NCBI GenBank assembly: GCA_005881495.1
Contig: VBHI01000112.1
Location: 1-9,193 of the forward strand
From: Chloroflexota bacterium
GTDB lineage: Bacteria; Chloroflexota; Ktedonobacteria; Ktedonobacterales; Ktedonobacteraceae
Reading direction: 5' to 3'
Length of the DNA stretch: 9,193 nucleotides
The notes under the pieces were generated by a model. The model saw only the letters and a program-made list of their open reading frames with translations, was not told where the DNA came from and ran no database searches. Both the position numbers and the translations under genes were made by a program. The first letter of the stretch is position 1; the number at the start of each line of letters is the position of its first letter. Of the stretch, positions 5,953 to 9,193 are shown piece after piece.

Positions 5953-7629
5953 ATGGAAGACCATCGTGCAGTGCATGCATCAGTGTGGAGCCCACTGCTC
6001 GTGCCCGTCTTTCGGGCACTCTGGATAGCTTCGCTTGCAGCCAATCTCGGTGTGTGGATGCAGAATGTGGGTGGAGTCTGGTTGATGACGACGCTCACGC
6101 CATCGCCGGTGTTCATCGCGCTGATGCAGACAGCCACCAGCCTTCCCGTGTTCTTGCTCGGGCTTCCATCCGGTGCCCTGGCTGACATCGTTGACCGCCG
6201 CAGGCTGTTGATGGTTGGGCTCGCCATCATGCTGATGGCTGTCAGCATCCTGGGTGTGCTGACCCTCCTGGGTGTGACGACGCCCTGGAGCCTCCTGGTG
6301 TTGACCTTTGTGCTCGGTCTCGGCACCGCCCTGAACCAGCCGGTCTGGCAAGCCATCATGCCTGGACTGGTCCCCCGCCAGCAACTCTCGAACGCGGTCA
6401 CCCTGGGGGGGATTGGCTTCAACATTGCCCGGGCCATCGGTCCAGCTCTCGGAGGGGTCATTGTGGCCGTGATAGGCTCGGGAGCGGTGTTCCTGCTCAA
6501 TGCGGGCATGTTTCTCATCACGCTCGTCATGCTCATCCGTTGGCAGAGCACCAGGCGCACCAGTGTCTTACGCAGTGAGCGTGTGCTGGGGGCGCTGCGT
6601 GCTGGCCTGCGCTACCTGCACTATGCGCCTCCTCTCAAGACGGTACTCGTACGCACGGCCATTTTCATTAGTTGCGGGAGTGCGCTCTGGGCTCTGTTGC
6701 CAATTGTCGCGCACAACGATCTGAACGCGGGAGCGTTGGGATACGGCGTCTTCCTGGGGTGTTTGGGCCTGGGTGCCATCGTGGGGGCAGTGTTCTTGCC
6801 ACGTCTCCGACAAAGGCTGCCGATTGATGTGCTGGTGGCCATTGCCACACTGGTCTACGCCGCCGTGACCGTTTCACTCGCGCTTCTCCATCTCGTGAGT
6901 GTGCTCTGCGTGGCGCTGCTTGCCGGTGGGATGGCCTGGATCATATTGACGTCAAGCTTCAACGTCTCGACGCAACTTGCCATCCCCAAGTGGGTACAGG
7001 CACGGGCGCTCGGTCTGTATTTGCTCGTCTTTCAAGGAGGAACGGCACTGGGGAGCATAGTATGGGGGGTGGTCGCGGCTCGTTTGGGAGTCTCTCTCGC
7101 CCTGCTCTGGGCGGCTGTCGGGCTGGTGGTGGGACTCACCACAACCCTGCGATGGCGATTGCAGGCGAGTGAGGGACTGGAGACGACGCAGGTGTGGGCC
7201 CCCTGGGTTGAACCGCATGTGCCGATCGAGGAGCGTCCAGAAGGCGTGCCGGTGCTGGTGACCGTCGAGTACCGGATTGACCCTCAGCAGGCACCATCCT
7301 TCCTCAAAGTGATGCGAGACCTGCATCGGATCCGCCTGCGTGATGGAGCAATTCGTGGGGGTATCTACGTAGACCCGCTCGACCCAGAGCGTTATGTTGA
7401 AACCTTTGTGGTTGGGTCATGGGAAGAGCATTTGCGACAACATGAGCGGATGACCTTGACAGATCGTCGCATGGAGGAACGGGTGCGCGCCTTTCACATT
7501 GGTGAAGGGCCACCGGTTGCCACCCACTTGATCTATGCCACTGAGACATCGGTCGAGGGAATGCAACAGTCACAGTCGGAGCATGCCACGGACGGAGGAG
7601 TGCATGAGCATCTCGTTCACGACCCCTAG
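5953..7629 (+). CDS. MFS exporter of the MFS_3 (EntS-like) type with C-terminal soluble domain
   Basis: A 558-residue major facilitator efflux protein of the inner membrane, expected to use the proton gradient; its substrate is unknown. Residues 10-400 are strongly hydrophobic and consistent with 12 helices. The start, with WSPLLVPVFRALWIASLAANLG and WMQNVGGVWLM, is typical of the MFS_3/DHA3 group. MFS motif A appears as GALADIVDRRR at 74-84 between helices 2 and 3. From about residue 432 a soluble domain follows (VTVEYRIDPQQAPSFLKVM, then SWEEHLRQHERMT), resembling the ferredoxin-like ABM fold that is a regular partner in this family rather than an odd fusion. The ATG lies 3 nt after the dioxygenase stop, with AGGTGA in the overlap region, so translation is probably coupled. 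Export of an aromatic or quinone-related compound is suggested only by this neighbour. Confidence 0.9.
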   Translation: MEDHRAVHASVWSPLLVPVFRALWIASLAANLGVWMQNVGGVWLMTTLTPSPVFIALMQTATSLPVFLLGLPSGALADIVDRRRLLMVGLAIMLMAVSILGVLTLLGVTTPWSLLVLTFVLGLGTALNQPVWQAIMPGLVPRQQLSNAVTLGGIGFNIARAIGPALGGVIVAVIGSGAVFLLNAGMFLITLVMLIRWQSTRRTSVLRSERVLGALRAGLRYLHYAPPLKTVLVRTAIFISCGSALWALLPIVAHNDLNAGALGYGVFLGCLGLGAIVGAVFLPRLRQRLPIDVLVAIATLVYAAVTVSLALLHLVSVLCVALLAGGMAWIILTSSFNVSTQLAIPKWVQARALGLYLLVFQGGTALGSIVWGVVAARLGVSLALLWAAVGLVVGLTTTLRWRLQASEGLETTQVWAPWVEPHVPIEERPEGVPVLVTVEYRIDPQQAPSFLKVMRDLHRIRLRDGAIRGGIYVDPLDPERYVETFVVGSWEEHLRQHERMTLTDRRMEERVRAFHIGEGPPVATHLIYATETSVEGMQQSQSEHATDGGVHEHLVHDP

Positions 7630-7669
7630 AGCGGTGATTAGAAAGTGAGAACCTCTCTAAGAAACATCT

Positions 7670-7756
7670 ATGCAAGGGGAGAGAACGAAGCATGCGGATG
7701 CTTCTGCGAGAGACGTCGTGGAGTTACTGAAGCATTGGAAGGAGTGCCAACGATGA
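7670..7756 (+). CDS. Possible 28-residue leader ORF overlapping doxX by ATGA
   Basis: An open frame of 28 codons starts at the ATG at 7670 and ends with a TGA at 7754-7756 that overlaps the ATG of the DoxX gene (ATGA). The peptide begins MQGERTKHADAS and ends HWKECQR. It is hydrophilic and matches no family I know. No good Shine-Dalgarno precedes it, which argues against expression. The ATGA overlap is the classic layout for translational coupling, so it is listed at low confidence. Confidence 0.2.
   Translation: MQGERTKHADASARDVVELLKHWKECQR
7687..7704 (+). promoter_or_regulatory. Hairpin in the MFS-doxX spacer
   Basis: GAAGCAT (7687-7693) and ATGCTTC (7698-7704) form a perfect 7-bp stem with the loop GCGG, 34 nt before the DoxX Shine-Dalgarno (7739-7744). 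No T run follows, so it is not a standard terminator. It may mark a processing or attenuation site in the 123-nt spacer 7630-7752, in which no convincing sigma-70 promoter was seen. Confidence 0.4.
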
Positions 7757-8391
7757 AACTTGACGTGATGGAAAAGCAGAGAATACCTACCTCTCTTGAG
7801 GTGGCTGTAGTCAAAAGACAGAAAGAATCAAGCATGATGAGAGATATAGGGCTACTGATCTTACGGCTGGCGGTGGGAGGATTGTTGGCTGGCCATGGAT
7901 CACAAAAGCTCTTCGGTTGGTTTAGCGGGCCTGGTCTGAAGGGGACGGCTGGTTGGCTTGAGTCGCTGGGTCTGAAACCGGGGACGCCCTGGGCGACTGT
8001 TGCATCCGCATCCGAGTTCGGCGGTGGAGTGCTCACCACCTTGGGCTTCCTCCACCCGCTTGGCCCTCTTGGCACGATGGGTGCGATGATCATGGCAACG
8101 GTCAAAGCCCACTGGGGCAAACCAATCTGGGCGAGTGCGGGCGGAGCTGAATTGCCTGTCATCAATATGGCGACAGCCCTCGCTCTCATCCTTGCAGGTC
8201 CGGGGCGTTTCTCGCTTGATCATGTGCTCGGCATCCGGCTGCCGCGTGCGCTGGTGATCGCTATAGCAATCGTCGGAGCTGCTATGGTGGCTATCGGTAT
8301 CGGGAGTCGCCCAACGCCTCCTCCCGCACCTACAGCGGAACAGCAAGCAACGACGACTGCCACGGTAGAGCGGGGTACTGAAACGCCCTAA
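7753..8391 (+). CDS. DoxX-family membrane protein (MhqP/CatD-like)
   Basis: A 212-residue inner-membrane protein of the DoxX family. Seen in order: a hydrophilic N-terminal extension (1-29); a first helix from about 32 leading into HGSQKLFGWF (48-57), the family hallmark; the GPGLKGTAGWLESLGLKPG stretch (59-77); helices at about 82-100, 104-118 and 134-150; GPGRFSLD (149-156), also family-typical; then an additional helix (165-184) and a Pro/Thr-rich tail (185-212). The start at 7753 is set by AAGGAG (7739-7744), 8 nt upstream; Met28/Met29 would remove the extension but lack a good site. In Bacillus, DoxX proteins MhqP and CatD are encoded beside ring-cleaving dioxygenases MhqO and CatE and are induced by quinones; here a dioxygenase lies two genes upstream. 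The molecular activity of DoxX proteins is poorly known. Confidence 0.87.
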   Translation: MKLDVMEKQRIPTSLEVAVVKRQKESSMMRDIGLLILRLAVGGLLAGHGSQKLFGWFSGPGLKGTAGWLESLGLKPGTPWATVASASEFGGGVLTTLGFLHPLGPLGTMGAMIMATVKAHWGKPIWASAGGAELPVINMATALALILAGPGRFSLDHVLGIRLPRALVIAIAIVGAAMVAIGIGSRPTPPPAPTAEQQATTTATVERGTETP

Positions 8392-8506
8392 TCGTACAAA
8401 ACTTCTAGTGGTGATTGAGAACGATTGAGCCCTCCATTTTGTGGAGAATGGGACGAAGCTGGCTCTTGAGCATTTGATCTCATCTTTACTGGTGCACGGC
8501 TCAAGG

Positions 8507-8535
8507 GTTCTGAACACCGCGATAGTGTTGAGAAC
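8507..8535 (+). promoter_or_regulatory. Inverted repeat, possible operator or RNA hairpin
   Basis: GTTCTGAACAC (8507-8517) and GTGTTGAGAAC (8525-8535) are reverse complements at 10 of 11 positions around the spacer CGCGATA. A second, overlapping perfect palindrome AGTGTT-GAG-AACACT spans 8524-8538. Such nested dyads are typical of binding sites for dimeric repressors, but the same sequence could simply fold in RNA as a factor-dependent terminator of doxX. The regulator is unknown. Confidence 0.45.
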
Positions 8536-8674
8536 ACTCCATGCCGTGAGTCAATAGGAAGTAGAGCTATATCACTGTGACAAGATTCGACTTTTTCATA
8601 TGAGGAAATCGGTAGCGAAGTGGCCTTATTCGTCGGTCCAAAAAGGTGGGGAGAGGCTGACGAAATAGCTTTGA

Positions 8675-8692
8675 CCCTGATAAAAGTCAGGG
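8675..8692 (+). promoter_or_regulatory. Hairpin in the lipA leader
   Basis: CCCTGA (8675-8680) and TCAGGG (8687-8692) form a perfect 6-bp stem with the loop TAAAAG. It ends 11 nt before the lipA ribosome binding site GAGG (8704-8707) and 23 nt before the ATG. It may be part of the 5' untranslated region of lipA or the last element of a terminator for the upstream unit. Confidence 0.4.
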
Positions 8693-8715
8693 AAGAGCAG
8701 AACGAGGAAACAAGC

Positions 8716-9193
8716 ATGACAACGATCATTCCAGAGCGTCGTCCTGAATGGCTCAGGGTGCGTTCTCCCAAGGGAGAAAACTACGAACAGCTGAAGCAAC
8801 TGATGCGCAGTAAAGAGCTGCATACCGTGTGCGAGGAGGCTCGCTGTCCGAATATTGGCGAGTGCTGGGGCCAGAAAACGGCGACCTTCATGATCCTGGG
8901 ACGGGTCTGCACGCGTAGTTGTGGCTTCTGTGCCGTGGAGACGGGACGCCCAATCGGTTTAGACTGGGAGGAGCCAAAACGGGTCGCAGAGGCAGTACAG
9001 AATATGGGACTGCGCCATGCGGTGGTGACCTCGGTGAACCGCGATGAGTTGAAGGATGGCGGAGCCGCTCTCTTCGCAGCCACGATTCGCTGGATCCGTC
9101 GTCTGAATCCGCACTGTACAGTCGAGGTACTCACTCCTGACTTCAAAGGAGTATACCAAGCGTTACAAGTGGTCATCGATGCCAGGCCTGATG
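8716..9193 (+). CDS. lipA: Lipoyl synthase, partial (3' end beyond the window)
   Basis: Radical SAM enzyme that inserts two sulfurs into the octanoyl group on the lipoyl domains of 2-oxoacid dehydrogenases and the glycine cleavage H protein. The 159 residues visible hold both iron-sulfur sites: the auxiliary cluster cysteines Cys39, Cys44 and Cys50 (C-x4-C-x5-C, around [10 protein letters not shown]) and the radical SAM cysteines Cys65, Cys69 and Cys72 (CTRSCGFC). Family blocks [13 protein letters not shown] and VEVLTPDF follow. The start at 8716 has GAGG (8704-8707) 8 nt upstream and gives the usual N-terminal length. The coding frame is still open at the window end; about half of a typical LipA of roughly 300 residues is missing. 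It is separated from doxX by 324 nt and is probably the first gene of a different unit; lipB may follow outside. Confidence 0.97.
   Translation, partial: MTTIIPERRPEWLRVRSPKGENYEQLKQLMRSKELHTVCEEARCPNIGECWGQKTATFMILGRVCTRSCGFCAVETGRPIGLDWEEPKRVAEAVQNMGLRHAVVTSVNRDELKDGGAALFAATIRWIRRLNPHCTVEVLTPDFKGVYQALQVVIDARPD

Larger units (their letters stand above)
8392..8715 (+). other. Gene-free, hairpin-rich gap between doxX and lipA
   Basis: No credible gene lies in these 324 nt. The stretch is less GC-rich than its flanks and holds several inverted repeats: CTCCA/TGGAG (8432-8446, loop 5); CTTGAGC (8465-8471) with GCTCAAG (8499-8505); an 11-nt pair at 8507-8535; and CCCTGA/TCAGGG at 8675-8692. The word TTGAGAAC occurs at 8415-8422 and 8528-8535. 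None of the hairpins is followed by a T run, so the end of the upstream transcript is not obvious, and no good sigma-70 -35/-10 pair was found. The gap must nevertheless separate two units, since lipA is functionally unrelated to the genes before it. Confidence 0.6.

Noticed and set aside
5940..6560. Antisense open frame (206 codons) opposite the MFS gene
   Set aside because: Its sequence is low-complexity Ser, Thr, Arg and Met without a family match, and the opposite strand is a clear transporter.
8512..8529. GAAC...GTT spacing resembling a Gram-positive LexA box
   Set aside because: The spacer between half-sites is too long for the usual GAAC-N4-GTTC form, and no SOS gene is nearby.
8600..8668. 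22-residue open frame beginning MRKSVAKW in the gap before lipA
   Set aside because: A pyrimidine-rich stretch precedes the ATG, so there is no ribosome binding site, and there is nothing else to support it.
8671..8699. TTGACC as a -35 element for lipA
   Set aside because: No TATAAT-like hexamer lies 16-18 nt downstream; the sequence there is purine-rich and serves as the ribosome binding region.
8388..8771. Minus-strand open frame (127 codons) covering the doxX-lipA gap
   Set aside because: It runs antisense into lipA, has no domain or good ribosome binding site, and its composition looks like untranslated sequence.
1..9193. Mobile elements, CRISPR arrays, tRNA or rRNA genes
   Set aside because: No transposase, terminal inverted repeat pair, regularly spaced repeat array, tRNA cloverleaf or rRNA-like sequence was seen; the only tandem repeats are inside the phasin-like coding genes.

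Overview
The window is a gene-dense stretch of a bacterial chromosome. Every supported gene is on the + strand, spacing is short and purine-rich Shine-Dalgarno sequences are strong. Base composition is moderately GC-rich. No rRNA, tRNA, insertion sequence, integrase or CRISPR array is visible. The organism cannot be named from the sequence alone. The protein style (LipA, a MFS_3-type exporter, a class I-like PHA synthase with unusual phasin-like partners) would fit a Chloroflexota lineage such as Ktedonobacteria, but this is a low-confidence impression.

Layout: (1) 48-1394, a type II NADH:quinone oxidoreductase (ndh). (2) 1477-4947, a polyhydroxyalkanoate (PHA) cluster in the order phasin-like protein A, PHA synthase (phaC), phasin-like protein B, (R)-specific enoyl-CoA hydratase (phaJ). 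(3) 4990-8391, a VOC-fold ring-cleaving dioxygenase, a MFS exporter whose start lies 3 nt after the dioxygenase stop, and a DoxX-family membrane protein. (4) 8392-8715, a gene-free, hairpin-rich gap. (5) 8716 to the window end, the first 159 residues of lipoyl synthase (lipA), cut by the window edge.

How the genes may work together: PhaJ would draw trans-2-enoyl-CoA from beta-oxidation and give (R)-3-hydroxyacyl-CoA, PhaC would polymerise it, and the two helical phasin-like proteins would coat the granule. No phaA or phaB is present here, so the local monomer route appears to be PhaJ. The dioxygenase, exporter and DoxX genes resemble the gene sets that Bacillus uses against quinones and catechols (MhqO/MhqP, CatE/CatD). 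With a quinone-reducing NDH-2 upstream, the window may combine carbon storage with quinone or redox stress handling; this is inference.

The most interesting items are the two phasin-like proteins, which share a 32-residue module at the same register (three tandem copies in A, one in B) and have differently expanded repeat tails, and a hairpin that contains the whole phaC ribosome binding site and ends exactly at its start codon.
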